Source: Psychrosphaera haliotis
GTDB lineage: Bacteria; Pseudomonadota; Gammaproteobacteria; Enterobacterales; Alteromonadaceae
DNA: 64,000 nucleotides
Reading direction: 5' to 3'
NCBI RefSeq assembly: GCF_009728465.1
Contig: NZ_WOCD01000005.1
Coordinates: 124,001 to 188,000, forward strand
Shown: positions 1-11,407 of the stretch, piece after piece
How the letters are laid out: each line of letters opens with the position of its first letter
Numbering within the stretch: position 1 is the first letter of the stretch
Translations under genes and position numbers: made by a program
Notes under the pieces: generated by a model
Told to the model about the DNA's origin: nothing
Database searches by the model: none
What the model saw: the letters and a program-made list of their open reading frames with translations, nothing else

Positions 1-169
1 AGCCAGTATTGGTGGTGCTATTTTTGATACCCATGGTAAATCAGCTAATGAGTTACTCAAGTCGGCTGATGAAGCCATGTATAAAGCAAAAACACAGCAA
101 ACCGGGATAGCCATTGCTGATACCCCGGTGTTACGTGAATTTGTTAATAGTTCTAAAGCTCAAGAGTGA
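1..169 (+). CDS. C-terminal end of a GGDEF diguanylate cyclase (partial)
   Basis: The frame starting at base 2 is open from the window edge to a TGA at 167-169 and gives the last 55 residues of a protein. It begins with ASIGGAIF and continues with ADEAMYKAK, the typical final beta strand and helix of a GGDEF domain; the GGDEF signature itself lies upstream of the window. The family makes cyclic di-GMP from two GTP. About 25 nonconserved residues follow the domain. Sensor domains and activity cannot be judged from this fragment. Confidence 0.8.
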   Translation, partial: ASIGGAIFDTHGKSANELLKSADEAMYKAKTQQTGIAIADTPVLREFVNSSKAQE

Positions 170-192
170 TTACATGCTTTGTTCAGAGTTCA

Positions 193-1455
193 TTATTTAA
201 TGAACTCTGGATAAGCATCAACACCGCATTCAGAACGGTCGACCCCTTCATATTCCTGCTGTTTAGTAACCCTTAAGCCAACGACTTTATCTAGTATCCA
301 CCAAACAACCGAGCTGCTCACAAATACCCAAACAAATATTGTTAACGCTCCTGCAATTTGGCCTACTAGCAGTACATCCGGATTTGTAATTGGAACAATG
401 AGTAAGCCCAACAAACCGACAACACCATGCACAGAAATAGCACCTACCGGATCATCAATTCTCAATTTATCTAAACCAAGAATTGAAAATACCACGACAA
501 TCCCTGCAATTAGACCAAATAAGCTTGCCGTTAACGCTGTTGGAGTAGAAGGCTCCGCTGTAATCACTACGAGTCCGGCTAGTGCGCCATTTAAGGCCAT
601 TGTTAAGTCCGCTTTTTTAAATAAAACCATACTGGTTAATAGCGCTCCTATTACTCCGCTAGCCGCAGCTGCATTAGTATTCAAAAACACCATTGCAACG
701 CTGTTGGCACTGCCAATATCTGACAATTTAAGCACCGAACCACCATTAAAACCAAACCAACCCATCCATAAAATAAATGTACCTAACGCTGCAAGTGGCA
801 TATTCGCACCTGGAATAGCCACAGCTTTCCCGGTAGGTGTATATTTACCAGTTCTTGCGCCTAAAAAGAGTACGCCTGACAAGGCAGCAGAAGCACCAGC
901 CATATGCACAATGCCTGAACCTGCAAAGTCAGAAAAACCCAAGTCTTCTAGCTTGAACATGCCAAACACTGAAGCACCATTCCAAGTCCATGCACCTTCA
1001 ATAGGGTAAATCACGCCGGTCATAACCACAGCAAAAGCTAAAAATGCCCATAGTTTCATTCGTTCAGCAACGGCACCTGAAACAATCGACATAGCCGTTG
1101 CAACAAAGACCACTTGAAAGAAAAAGTCCGATGCGGAGGAGTATACTGCATCACCTAATAATGGGTTTTCTTTTTCAGCAAATGACGCCAATACCTCAGA
1201 CTCTTTAACGCTTTCAATAGCAATTAAACCCAGCCCGCCATCATACATAATGGCGTAGCCGCAGAGTAAATACATAATGCATGAAATAGAATATAGCGCG
1301 ATGTTTTTGGTGAGTATTTCCGTTGTGTTTTTAGAGCGAACTAAGCCCGCTTCTAACATTGAAAAACCAGCAGCCATCCACATGACCAGTGCGCCACAAA
1401 CTAAAAAATAGAACGTATCTATGGCATATTGTAAATGAGAAATTTGTACTTCCAT
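193..1455 (-). CDS. amtB: Ammonium transporter AmtB
   Basis: 420-residue Amt/Rh family channel for ammonium uptake across the inner membrane. About eleven hydrophobic segments are visible. Family landmarks include the start FYFLVCGALVMWMAAGFSML, the GAWTWN segment, and the twin pore histidines in HMAGASAAL and SVHGVVGLLG. A strong ribosome site (GGAGG) precedes the ATG. It lies 8 bases after the PII gene on the same strand, the usual glnK-amtB operon, in which PII protein plugs the channel when nitrogen is sufficient. The length is close to that of mature Amt proteins. A long open frame on the opposite strand at 398-1009 is a shadow. Confidence 0.96.
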   Translation of the reverse strand: MEVQISHLQYAIDTFYFLVCGALVMWMAAGFSMLEAGLVRSKNTTEILTKNIALYSISCIMYLLCGYAIMYDGGLGLIAIESVKESEVLASFAEKENPLLGDAVYSSASDFFFQVVFVATAMSIVSGAVAERMKLWAFLAFAVVMTGVIYPIEGAWTWNGASVFGMFKLEDLGFSDFAGSGIVHMAGASAALSGVLFLGARTGKYTPTGKAVAIPGANMPLAALGTFILWMGWFGFNGGSVLKLSDIGSANSVAMVFLNTNAAAASGVIGALLTSMVLFKKADLTMALNGALAGLVVITAEPSTPTALTASLFGLIAGIVVVFSILGLDKLRIDDPVGAISVHGVVGLLGLLIVPITNPDVLLVGQIAGALTIFVWVFVSSSVVWWILDKVVGLRVTKQQEYEGVDRSECGVDAYPEFIK

Positions 1456-1463
1456 GTCGCCTC

Positions 1464-1868
<405 letters not shown>

Positions 1869-1901
1869 TTAAAGGAAATATTACACTGCTCGATTTTGGG
1901 G

Positions 1902-1927
1902 CAAAAAAAAAGCACCAAATTGGTGCT
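1902..1927 (-). terminator. Intrinsic terminator after the iron transporter operon
   Basis: A perfect 6-bp stem (AGCACC/GGTGCT, loop AAATT) occupies 1911-1927. Read on the minus strand it is followed by nine T residues (1902-1910). It lies just after the stop of the ABC ATPase gene and before glnK, so it separates the two minus-strand operons. Confidence 0.85.
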
Positions 1928-1954
1928 AAGTTTTATGTATTTGGTGCAATCACT

Positions 1955-3007
1955 CTAAAAGTAAACCTGTTTGATGGGCTGTTTGATTCTTACTCTTACT
2001 TTTTGATTATAAAATGAATCGTGCGTTCTTACTTTGATTGACTGATCATGCCAAGTCAGTGTGCTCTCATAAAACTCACCTACAAATCGCTCACTGGCAA
2101 TGGAAAAAGATGGGCCTGCCATACTAGTGTCACTCTCATTAAGAGCGTTTAATCCTATTTGATGAGGTCTAAGATAGACTATTATAGTTTCACCTACTCG
2201 ATCACTCAAGTCTGTCTTTCCTTTATAGGGCAAAGGCCCCCACTCACTTTGTAACTCGGACTCGCTTTTGATGACCGCTGGCAACCATACCCCTGCCCCT
2301 ATAAACTCTGTGACAAATTCATTTACTGGGTAATCAAATAAGTCAGAAGGCGTGTCTATTTGAGCTATTTCACCTTGGTGTAAAACGGCGATTTTGTCAC
2401 AAAAAATAAACGCTTCATTCTGATTATGAGTAACAAAAAGTGCTGCTGTTTTAGTCGACTTTAAAATATCTCTGATTTCTTCAATTAGCTCAAAACGAAA
2501 CTGAGGGTCTAAATTAGAAAAAGCTTCATCAAATAACAATAAGTCCGGCTGCGTTGCTAATGCTCTCGCGATAGCGACACGTTGCTGCTGACCACCTGAA
2601 AGCTGATGAGGATAGCTGTTTTTATACTCAGCCATTTTTATCAACGCTAACAGCTCATCCCCTTTTTTATGACGAGCTTTCTTCTCAACATTCTGGATTC
2701 CAAAAGTAATATTCTCAAATACCGTCAAGTGAGGAAACAACGCATAGTCTTGAAATATAAGCCCTATATTACGTTGCTCTGTAGGCAAGTTAACCGTACC
2801 TGAGTTTAAAACCTTTCCTGACAAGACAACATCGCCAGTGGTTTGTTTTAAAAGTCCTGTTACCGCTTTTAAAATTGTACTCTTACCGCTTCCTGAAGGT
2901 CCAAACAGCGCTACAATTTCACCACTCGCAATTGACAGATCCAACCCTTTAATTACGGCATGCTCACCGTAATTTACAGACAGGTTTTTAATTGATAGCA
3001 ACGACAT
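1955..3007 (-). CDS. fbpC: Iron(III) ABC transporter ATP-binding protein
   Basis: 350-residue ABC ATPase of the FbpC type. Visible motifs are Walker A GPSGSGKST, signature LSGGQQQRVAIARAL, Walker B LLLFDEAFSNLDP and the switch His in FVTHNQ. The last 110 residues form a TOBE-like accessory domain, as in ferric iron and spermidine/maltose-type importers. It should energise the permease encoded 9 bases upstream, using substrate delivered by the binding protein at 4667-5680. The three genes run in order binding protein, permease, ATPase, and end at a terminator. The Fur-like box before the operon supports iron rather than another substrate. Confidence 0.92.
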   Translation of the reverse strand: MSLLSIKNLSVNYGEHAVIKGLDLSIASGEIVALFGPSGSGKSTILKAVTGLLKQTTGDVVLSGKVLNSGTVNLPTEQRNIGLIFQDYALFPHLTVFENITFGIQNVEKKARHKKGDELLALIKMAEYKNSYPHQLSGGQQQRVAIARALATQPDLLLFDEAFSNLDPQFRFELIEEIRDILKSTKTAALFVTHNQNEAFIFCDKIAVLHQGEIAQIDTPSDLFDYPVNEFVTEFIGAGVWLPAVIKSESELQSEWGPLPYKGKTDLSDRVGETIIVYLRPHQIGLNALNESDTSMAGPSFSIASERFVGEFYESTLTWHDQSIKVRTHDSFYNQKVRVRIKQPIKQVYF

Positions 3008-3016
3008 GAAAGCTTC

Positions 3017-4648
3017 CTAATTCTGTTTTTGTTCAATGGAGCGATTAATAAAAATAAGCGGAATTAATCCAACTATAACGATAAGTATTGCCCCAAGGGC
3101 AGCTTGTTCAAGTTGCTCATCGCTTGCAAACTGAAATACGTATGTCGGCAATGTTTCGAAATCAAAAGGTCTAAGTAATAGTGCTGCTGGTAATTCTTTC
3201 ATGCTTTCTACAAAAATTAATAAACCGGCTACCAAAGCGCTGCGTTTTAGAAGAGGCCAATGAACTTGCCTAAACAGTCTATTTGGCTTCGCCCCCAAAC
3301 TTTTTGCGGCCCAATCGTAACTTTTATTAAGTTGCTGAAAATTCGTTTTAATATTGTTATTGGCGACAGCAGCAAATCTAACAATGTGGGTAAATATAAT
3401 CGCTACCACGGTTCCACTTAATATGAGTCCAGGAGCTTCAAGGTCAAATGATTCAGCCGTACTGTTTAGCCAATGATCCAAACCACTAAAGGGAATAATA
3501 ACCGCAATCGCTAAAACCGTGCCTGGCACTGCATAACCCATATTTGCCAAGTTAAACCAAGATTTATTCGCTAAAGACTTATTTTCTCGCAACGAAACAT
3601 TGATAACGAGTGATATTAGTAAGCTAATTACCGCTACTGCGATTGCAATATATGTACTGTTCCACGCATACATTATTACGTCCATTGACCAAACGTCTTG
3701 ATAGTAATCAATGGCATAGCTCAGCAAGGTTAATGCTGGCACCGCAAAACCAAGAACAAAAATAAGGCTACAGAAGAGGAATGCGAACACATTCTGCCTA
3801 CCCGTTAATTTATAGCTAAGAGGTTGAACAGACATTTTTGCACTGTTGCTGTCTTTACCTCGTTTGTTTGTTTTGTGTTCTAAAATAATCAGAGCAAAAA
3901 CACCAACAATCATTAGCATTGATATTTTAGCAGCACTAGCTAAATCATAATAACCTAGCCAAGTATCGTAAACAGCCGTGGTTAACGTATTAACGGCAAA
4001 ATAATAGACGGTGGCAAAGTCAGCAATAGTTTCCATTAATACCAACGAAATAGCGGCTACGATAGCGTTTTTTGCTATAGGTAATGAAACGGAAAAGAAG
4101 CTCTTGAGTGGTGAATAACCCAAGGTTCTGGCCGCGAGTGTTAATGACGCATTTTGATTTAAAAAGTTAGCTTTTGCCATTAAATACACGTAGGGAAACA
4201 AAACTAAAGATAGCATTGCAGCCGCCCCGCCTAACGATCTGATTTCAAAGAACCAATAATCATCGGGTGACGACCAACCAAACGTATTTCTTAAAAAAGT
4301 TTGAAGTGGCCCTGCGTAGTCAAGCAGGTCAGTATATGTATAAGCTATTAAATAGCCAGGCATTGCCAAAGGTAAAACTAATGCCCAATTAAAAAGGTGT
4401 TTTCCTGTAAATTCACAACATGCTATTAACCATGCTAATGGCACGCCTATTAAAGTCACAATGATACCTACCAGCGTCATTAACAACACAGTGTTAATAA
4501 TATAGTCAGCAAGTACTGTATCTCTTATGTGCTCAAAACTTTGTCCAGTCTCTGTCGTAGCTGTAAACAGCAGAGCAAAAATAGGTAACGCGATGAGTAA
4601 AGCAAGAAAGGCTGACGCAGATGTCAGCCTATTAAATTTCAAATGCAT
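3017..4648 (-). CDS. fbpB: Iron(III) ABC transporter permease (fused two-domain)
   Basis: 543-residue inner-membrane permease with about twelve hydrophobic segments in two homologous halves, each a BPD_transp_1 domain (roughly residues 55-255 and 330-535). This double-length form is normal for the FbpB/SfuB iron(III) family. The coupling-loop regions with EAA-like helices appear as AARTLGYSPLKSFFSVSLP and AAKSLGAKPNRLFRQVHWP, where the ATPase should dock. It sits 18 bases after the binding-protein gene and 9 bases before the ATPase gene, so all three are probably cotranscribed. Confidence 0.93.
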   Translation of the reverse strand: MHLKFNRLTSASAFLALLIALPIFALLFTATTETGQSFEHIRDTVLADYIINTVLLMTLVGIIVTLIGVPLAWLIACCEFTGKHLFNWALVLPLAMPGYLIAYTYTDLLDYAGPLQTFLRNTFGWSSPDDYWFFEIRSLGGAAAMLSLVLFPYVYLMAKANFLNQNASLTLAARTLGYSPLKSFFSVSLPIAKNAIVAAISLVLMETIADFATVYYFAVNTLTTAVYDTWLGYYDLASAAKISMLMIVGVFALIILEHKTNKRGKDSNSAKMSVQPLSYKLTGRQNVFAFLFCSLIFVLGFAVPALTLLSYAIDYYQDVWSMDVIMYAWNSTYIAIAVAVISLLISLVINVSLRENKSLANKSWFNLANMGYAVPGTVLAIAVIIPFSGLDHWLNSTAESFDLEAPGLILSGTVVAIIFTHIVRFAAVANNNIKTNFQQLNKSYDWAAKSLGAKPNRLFRQVHWPLLKRSALVAGLLIFVESMKELPAALLLRPFDFETLPTYVFQFASDEQLEQAALGAILIVIVGLIPLIFINRSIEQKQN

Positions 4649-4666
4649 GTTTTAATTAATAGAATC

Positions 4667-5680
4667 TTATAAATCAAATTTTACTTTATCAACCAATTGT
4701 AAAGCTTGCTCTCTATACTTAGCAACTTCTGTTAACGAAATATTATCTTCTTTAAACTCACCCCAGCTCAAAACCATTTCTGAAGGCTTAACACTTGGGT
4801 TAACTGGGTATTCCATATTAACTGAAGCATATTGCTCTTGAGCTGATTTACCAACTAAGTAAGCAATTAACGTTTCTGCGTTCGCTTTGTTCGGCGCATA
4901 TTTTGTTAATACCGCACCTGATACGTTAATGTGTGTACCACGGTTATCTTGGTTTGGGAAAACTAGATTAACAGCATCCGCCCACGGCTTTTGGTTTTCG
5001 TCAGTCAGCATTTTGCCATAATAGTAGCTATTTCCTAAAGAAACTTCGCATAGCCCTTCTTTAATTGCTTTAACTTGGCCCCTATCATTACCTTGCGGCT
5101 TGCGAGCTAAATTAGCTTTTACGCCTTTTAACCAAGTTTCAGTCTCAGCTTCTCCGTGATGCGCAATCATTGATGCGATGAGGCCTAAGTTATACGGGTG
5201 TTTACCACTTCTGGTACAAACTTTACCTGATAAAGCTTCACCTGAAAGGTCTTCATAAGAAATAGTTGATGTATTTAAAGTAGATGACTTACTTACATAA
5301 AGTGAGCGAGCGCGTTTAGTTAATGCAACCCAGTGCCCGGCTTCATCTCTAAACTGACTAGGAACGTTCTTGTCTATTTGCTCAGACTTAATCTCTTGCG
5401 TTAAACCTTCGCCTTTAAGTTGTAGTAACTTATTGAAGTTTGATGTCAATACAACGTCTGCAGGACTGTATTTACCTTCTCTTTTTAAGCGCTCTATCAA
5501 GCCTTTTTTAGAGAATACTACTTTTGTTTTAATACCAGTTTCCGCTGTAAATTGCTCCAATATAGGCTCAATAAGAAAAGGTTGGCGGAAAGAGTAGATA
5601 TTTACCGTTTCTGCGCTAAATGCAGAAGTTGTAGTCAAAGAAGTGAAAAGTGTTAATGCGACTAAAAATATACGTTTCAT
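4667..5680 (-). CDS. fbpA: Periplasmic iron(III)-binding protein
   Basis: 337-residue solute-binding protein (FbpA/FutA family). Residues 1-22 are a Sec signal peptide, with likely cleavage after AFSA. The mature start ETVNIYSFRQPFLIEP is typical of ferric-binding proteins. The tyrosine cluster in LGNSYYYGKML (about residue 220) matches the region that contributes iron-ligand tyrosines in FbpA. It is the first gene of the fbpABC operon, and a Fur-box-like palindrome lies about 33-53 bases upstream of the ATG. Another oxyanion or metal is possible, but the operator makes Fe(III) the best call. Confidence 0.92.
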   Translation of the reverse strand: MKRIFLVALTLFTSLTTTSAFSAETVNIYSFRQPFLIEPILEQFTAETGIKTKVVFSKKGLIERLKREGKYSPADVVLTSNFNKLLQLKGEGLTQEIKSEQIDKNVPSQFRDEAGHWVALTKRARSLYVSKSSTLNTSTISYEDLSGEALSGKVCTRSGKHPYNLGLIASMIAHHGEAETETWLKGVKANLARKPQGNDRGQVKAIKEGLCEVSLGNSYYYGKMLTDENQKPWADAVNLVFPNQDNRGTHINVSGAVLTKYAPNKANAETLIAYLVGKSAQEQYASVNMEYPVNPSVKPSEMVLSWGEFKEDNISLTEVAKYREQALQLVDKVKFDL

Positions 5681-5712
5681 TATGTACCCTTTGTTAGTGT
5701 TATCTATTTTCT

Positions 5713-5733
5713 AATTGAGAATGATTCTCATTT
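5713..5733 (-). promoter_or_regulatory. Fur box upstream of fbpA
   Basis: The 21-base segment is an inverted repeat, AATTGAGAA-TGA-TTCTCATTT, with a core TGAGAA/TTCTCA. It resembles the 19-bp Fur consensus of alternating GATAAT/ATTATC units. It is placed where a promoter for fbpA should lie, so iron-dependent repression by Fur is expected. Confidence 0.8.
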
Positions 5734-5782
5734 ATTTTAACTAACGTTTTTACAATGTACAGACTTATTTAGTTCCGAATAT

Positions 5783-5810
5783 AAAAAAAGCCTCTAATGA
5801 GGCTTTTTTT
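5783..5810. terminator. Bidirectional intrinsic terminator between hupB and fbpA
   Basis: AAAAAAAGCCTC-TAAT-GAGGCTTTTTTT forms a stem with GCCTC/GAGGC and runs of A and T on either side. It would end transcription from the HU gene on the minus strand, where it lies 27 bases beyond the stop codon. Confidence 0.85.
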
Positions 5811-5836
5811 GTCAACTTATCGAGAGACTCGGTAAA

Positions 5837-6112
5837 TTATGCGTTAACTGCATCTTTGATTGCTTTACCAGCTTTGAAAGCAGGAACTTTTGCAGCAGCA
5901 ATTTGAATAGTTTCACCAGTTTGTGGGTTACGGCCTGTGCGAGCTGCACGGTCGTTAACTTTGAAAGTACCGAAACCAACTAAAGAAACGTCGCCGCCTT
6001 TAGCAAGTTCTTCAGTTACTGTAGAAACTAGGCTGTTAAGTGCACGTTCTGCATCAGCTTTAGTCATGTCAGCACTTTGTGCCATTTTTTCGATTAGTTC
6101 ACTTTTGTTCAT
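5837..6112 (-). CDS. hupB: DNA-binding protein HU
   Basis: 91-residue histone-like protein that bends DNA as a dimer and compacts the nucleoid. The sequence starts [20 protein letters not shown] and contains GFGTF and the beta-arm motif GRNPQTGE, both diagnostic for HU. The frame extends 8 codons further upstream, but the ATG at 6112 gives the exact family length and has an AAAGGA ribosome site. It is a single-gene unit with its own terminator. HU-alpha and HU-beta cannot be separated firmly; hupB is preferred by resemblance. Confidence 0.93.
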   Translation of the reverse strand: MNKSELIEKMAQSADMTKADAERALNSLVSTVTEELAKGGDVSLVGFGTFKVNDRAARTGRNPQTGETIQIAAAKVPAFKAGKAIKDAVNA

Positions 6113-6243
6113 TATTTTATCCTTTAGTTGAGACAAGGCTTATCCTATGGAACCTATTTCTAAAATTCAACAGTTGTTTGCCTATTATCGACAAAAACCA
6201 CTATTTTTTTGCTATTTTGTTGCTATATAAAGCGTTTCAAGCC

Positions 6244-7591
<1,348 letters not shown>

Positions 7592-7602
<11 letters not shown>

Positions 7603-8973
7603 ACTGATTCCCTTTTTTTACTTTATTTGAAGGAGCGACTTTGAACAAAATATAACCTAACACACCCGCAAATAAAGAGGTGAAAAGAATTGCGGTTTTG
7701 GCAATTTCTTGTGCGGCTAGATCCCCTGCAAAGCCTAATCCCGTGATGAATATCGACATGGTGAAACCAATTCCTCCTAGCATACCTAAACCAACCATAT
7801 GCCACATGTGTAAACCTTGGGGTAACTTGCCAATCCCTGTCTTTATAGTTAGCCATACCATCAGCGGAATACCGATCCCTTTACCAACAACAAGGCCTAA
7901 AAATATTCCCCAAGCTAGAGTGCTATTAAGTGTTGAACTTAAACTAGATGCATCGAGTTGAACACCTGCATTTGAGAAGGCAAAATAGGCAGTACCAGCA
8001 AGCCTACAGGAGTGTGAAGTAACTTCTCCCAGCGCCTTAGCGGAGTTGTAGCTTGGTTAGCAGTGATTTTTAACTCATCGGCAAGTTGATGCTGGGCTTT
8101 TGATGCGAGTACAGGCTGGTTTGCACCTCGATTAATGACTAAACGTTGAAACCGCTGTGTTACTTTGGCAAGTCGTTCAACCATTACAGACGCTTTATAC
8201 TTTGGTCTAGCGGGTATTGCGGCTGCGATTAATATACCAGCAATAGTCGCGTGAATTCCTGAACTCAATACAGCAAGCCATAGTAAAACGCCGATAACTA
8301 GGTACCAAAAAGGCTTTCTAATACCTAAATAATTAAGCACAAATAGCAGTGCGGTTAATACTGCAGACAAAGCAATATATAACGCGTTGATACTATCCGT
8401 GTAGAAAATGGCAATAACCATAATGGCACCAATATCATCAATAATGGCTAAACCCGTTAAAAATGAAAACGCGGCCAGTGGAGCTCTAGAGCCAAGCAGT
8501 GCTAAAATCCCTACAGCAAACGCTGTATCAGTTGCCATTGGGATGCCCCAACCTGCTATATAAGGTGTCTCTAAATTTAAAGTGGCAAAAATAATAGCTG
8601 GGAAAAACATTCCTCCAGCCGCCGCCGCTAAAACTGGAATTAAGTTACTTGGCGAGCTCAAGTCTCCAACTAAAACTTCTCGTTTTATTTCCATGCCTAG
8701 CAACAAGAAGAACAACGCCATCAGGCCGTCATTAACCCAATGTAAAACGGACATTTGATAAAGGTTATCGTTTATAGCAAAACCAAACATGCTATGAAGC
8801 CCTGCATACACTTGTTCAGCAAAACCTGAATTGGCAAAAGCGAGCGCAACGACCGTTGTTAGCAATAAAACTTTACTACTTGTAGTTTGGTCTGCGATAA
8901 AGCGCTGAAATGGATTGAGCAGTTTCTCTACCTTTTTTTCAATGCCCGGTACGGCTACCTCTTCCTTATGCAT
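7592..8973 (-). pseudogene. nhaA: Na+/H+ antiporter NhaA, one frameshift
   Basis: The first frame (8973 to about 7985) gives a normal NhaA start (LNPFQRFIADQTTSSKVLLL) with KREVLVGDLSSP and the motif GLAIIDDIGAIMVIA, which holds the paired transport aspartates. It then runs out of frame at LPILPSQMQV. Adding one T to the TTTT run at 7982-7985 restores LPIFAFSNAGVQLDASS and continues to NQYAG at 7592, giving 461 residues. It exchanges Na+ for protons at the inner membrane. The gene overlaps the preceding small gene by 8 bases and gdhA by 11, so the three look like one transcript. The change is in a homopolymer, so sequence error is a real alternative. Confidence 0.88.
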
Positions 8974-9409
8974 AACGCTCTCCCTTTTGATTACGTGTCA
9001 TTTTGGTCAAGATATCAACAACATTAAAATACGTTGCAATAAGATCAGCAATATATCGCTTTTCTTGTTCCGGCTCGGATTCTTTAAATGCTTTTCTTAG
9101 CTTAGATAGGTTTGCCGACTCCACTTGTAAACGTTGCTCCAACAAAGATAACTCCGGTGTGGACGTATTCCCTACTCGCATTTGATTAAGGTTATTGTTC
9201 CAACTACAAAAGAGTTCATGTAGCGGTCGTGTCCATTTAGATTTGGTTTTCCATTTACCTACTTTTTCATGGATTTCTTGAAATACACTCGATACTTTAA
9301 TTAACCCATGACGAATAGAAAGATCCTCAACATGATTTGCTAACTCACTGTAAAACTGACTTGCTTCTAAAAAGGCAACCTCAGGAAGATTTGGGTTATT
9401 TGATGTCAT
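8966..9409 (-). CDS. Hypothetical protein upstream of nhaA
   Basis: 147 residues, family not recognised. The protein has no signal peptide or membrane segment. It is rich in charged and helical stretches (for example ELSLLEQRLQVESANLSKL) and is probably an all-alpha cytoplasmic protein. The ATG at 9409 is preferred to a TTG two codons earlier because an AGTAGG element sits at suitable distance. Its last 8 bases overlap the nhaA start, so translation of the two is likely coupled. A role linked to ion homeostasis is only inference from position. Confidence 0.6.
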   Translation of the reverse strand: MTSNNPNLPEVAFLEASQFYSELANHVEDLSIRHGLIKVSSVFQEIHEKVGKWKTKSKWTRPLHELFCSWNNNLNQMRVGNTSTPELSLLEQRLQVESANLSKLRKAFKESEPEQEKRYIADLIATYFNVVDILTKMTRNQKGERYA

Positions 9410-9736
9410 ATACAACCTACTTACTTTAAAACATTACCTTGTTAAAGCTAGGTTTATGCCATTTATAAAACACAAACCAAAAGACTATAAATAACAATAA
9501 GTTGGAGATCTAGTCAGCGATTATCACACCCTTTTGTTAATAAAAATTCGAGATGTCTGAGAATAATTAACATAACAACAATGTAAAAATTACAGTATGT
9601 TCCTAAAGATACCTTTAAAAGATGGCAAAAGATCAATAACAATCTATAATTTTCATATACTTACAAGATAGGCATGGTTTTAGCAAAGACCTAAGTTCGT
9701 TTCTAAAATGTTAGCGCTAAGTTAACTGAGGTTAAT
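9410..9736. promoter_or_regulatory. Divergent intergenic region with a -10 element
   Basis: 327 bases of AT-rich DNA lie between the leftward nhaA group and the rightward phosphatase/lipid kinase gene, so promoters for both must lie here. A perfect TATAAT is at 9645-9650 in the rightward direction, 86 bases before the ATG. No matching -35 box is obvious. Nothing else is recognisable in it. Confidence 0.45.
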
Positions 9737-11407
9737 ATGTACATCGAATATTTATATGGAATTTTTGGCGGTCTTCTTGCCTATCTCGCAACCCTTACTG
9801 ACTCTATCATCCTCAGTATCCTTCTGAATTGGGTAGCTATATCGTTATTGGTTGTATTTGTGGGGTACATGACAAATCAGCCAAGAATATTTAGGAAACG
9901 AACCGACGGCAGCATACCGGCTGTTATCAGAGTTATTTTTCTACCCTTTATGATTGGTGTGCAGCTTTATAACTATGCCGCAAAAAGCAAAGATGCCAAA
10001 AAGGATCGTCACTACATTCACCACATTCAAGATGATATTTATCTTGCCAGTCGCTTGTCAGCAGAAGAAGCCTTAGAACTTGAAGAACATGACGTAAAAG
10101 CAGTGCTAGATGTTACTGCTGAGTTTGATGCATTGGATTGGAGCAGTCGTTTTGTAGATATGGATTATCTTAACATTCCAATTTTAGACCATCGAAGCCC
10201 TACCACTGAACAACTTAGGCAGGCATTAAACTGGATAGACAATAAACGCAGACAGAACAAGCCTGTAATGGTGCACTGTGCTTTAGGGCGTGGTCGTTCA
10301 TTATTTTGTGTTGCTGCATATTTACTTGCAAAACATCCTGAGCAAGAAGTAAGAGATGTTTTATCAAATATAACCGATATTAGAAACCAAGCAGGCTTAA
10401 ACAAAAAGCAATTGAAACGCCTTATTCAATACAGAGAAGCAGGTTTATTAAAATTAATGCAACCAGCTTGGTTGATTGCCAACCCAGTTTCAGGTCAAGG
10501 CAAGTGGCCAAAGTATCAATTAAAGATACAAGCTTATTTAGAGCAAAAGTTTAACCTAAAAGTAGTTGAAACCACGGAAGAAAAGAGCGCTCAAGATTGG
10601 GCAAAAGAAGCAGTTGCTAGTAAAACCTCAATGGTCATTGCAGCTGGTGGCGACGGAACTCTTGCTGAAGTGGCGACAGAGCTAACTGGCTCGGATATAA
10701 AATTTGGTATCATCCCACTTGGTACAGCAAACGCACTGGCTCACACCCTTTTTGGTATTTCGAGCAAAGTAATTCCAATAGAAACTGCCATTAAACATAT
10801 CGTAAGCGACAATACCGTGAGTATGGATACGGCAGTATGCAATGACAAAACTATGTTACTCGTTGCTGCTGTCGGTATTGAACAGAAAATGATCCACTCT
10901 GCTGACCGAGAAACTAAAAACCAACTGGGTCAGTTTGCCTATTTATACGGCTTCTGGCAGGCTCTTAATTCAGAAGGCAACTTGGACTTAATGGTGCAGT
11001 TTGATTCAGAACCTGCACAGAACATTAAAACGAAAAGCTTAGTTATCGCTAATGCCGCGCCTTTTTCTACGGTTCTTGCTCAAGGAGATGGCAACCCTAA
11101 CTTCCATGACGGTTTGTTAAATATTACTTGGTTTGATGAAAAGAATGAATTTATTGAAAACATTGCAGATGTTGCTAATTTAACAATAGCAGGGCTTTCC
11201 GAATCGTCTGCACCGGACTCGATTCACACAGCAAAAGCTAAAAAAATAACGATTAGAAGTAAAACACCTATTGGTTATGTAATTGATGGTGAAACGTTTG
11301 AATCAGATCATATTCAAATTCTGGTGCAACCTGCTTCTTTAAACATTTTGCTTGACCCAGATACGCCTGCCGCAATATCTGCAAAATCAGATGGAGACGA
11401 ATCATGA
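9737..11407 (+). CDS. Dual-specificity phosphatase-diacylglycerol kinase fusion
   Basis: 556 residues in three parts. Residues 5-80 hold two or three hydrophobic segments, so the protein is membrane anchored. Residues 95-240 are a dual-specificity phosphatase domain with the CX5R loop HCALGRGRS (Cys181, Arg187) and a likely general acid Asp151 in ILDHRSP. Residues 243-545 are a YegS/diacylglycerol-kinase catalytic domain with the nucleotide motif GGDGT (304-308) and PLGTANALA. It could dephosphorylate a phosphoprotein or lipid and phosphorylate a lipid such as diacylglycerol or a sphingoid base; substrates are not evident from sequence. The stop overlaps the next start by four bases (ATGA), so it is coupled to the PRC-barrel gene. 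Confidence 0.85.
   Translation: MYIEYLYGIFGGLLAYLATLTDSIILSILLNWVAISLLVVFVGYMTNQPRIFRKRTDGSIPAVIRVIFLPFMIGVQLYNYAAKSKDAKKDRHYIHHIQDDIYLASRLSAEEALELEEHDVKAVLDVTAEFDALDWSSRFVDMDYLNIPILDHRSPTTEQLRQALNWIDNKRRQNKPVMVHCALGRGRSLFCVAAYLLAKHPEQEVRDVLSNITDIRNQAGLNKKQLKRLIQYREAGLLKLMQPAWLIANPVSGQGKWPKYQLKIQAYLEQKFNLKVVETTEEKSAQDWAKEAVASKTSMVIAAGGDGTLAEVATELTGSDIKFGIIPLGTANALAHTLFGISSKVIPIETAIKHIVSDNTVSMDTAVCNDKTMLLVAAVGIEQKMIHSADRETKNQLGQFAYLYGFWQALNSEGNLDLMVQFDSEPAQNIKTKSLVIANAAPFSTVLAQGDGNPNFHDGLLNITWFDEKNEFIENIADVANLTIAGLSESSAPDSIHTAKAKKITIRSKTPIGYVIDGETFESDHIQILVQPASLNILLDPDTPAAISAKSDGDES

Noticed and set aside
398..1009. Long open frame opposite amtB (203 residues)
   Set aside because: It is the antisense shadow of the conserved amtB gene, has low-complexity Pro/Ala composition and no ribosome site.
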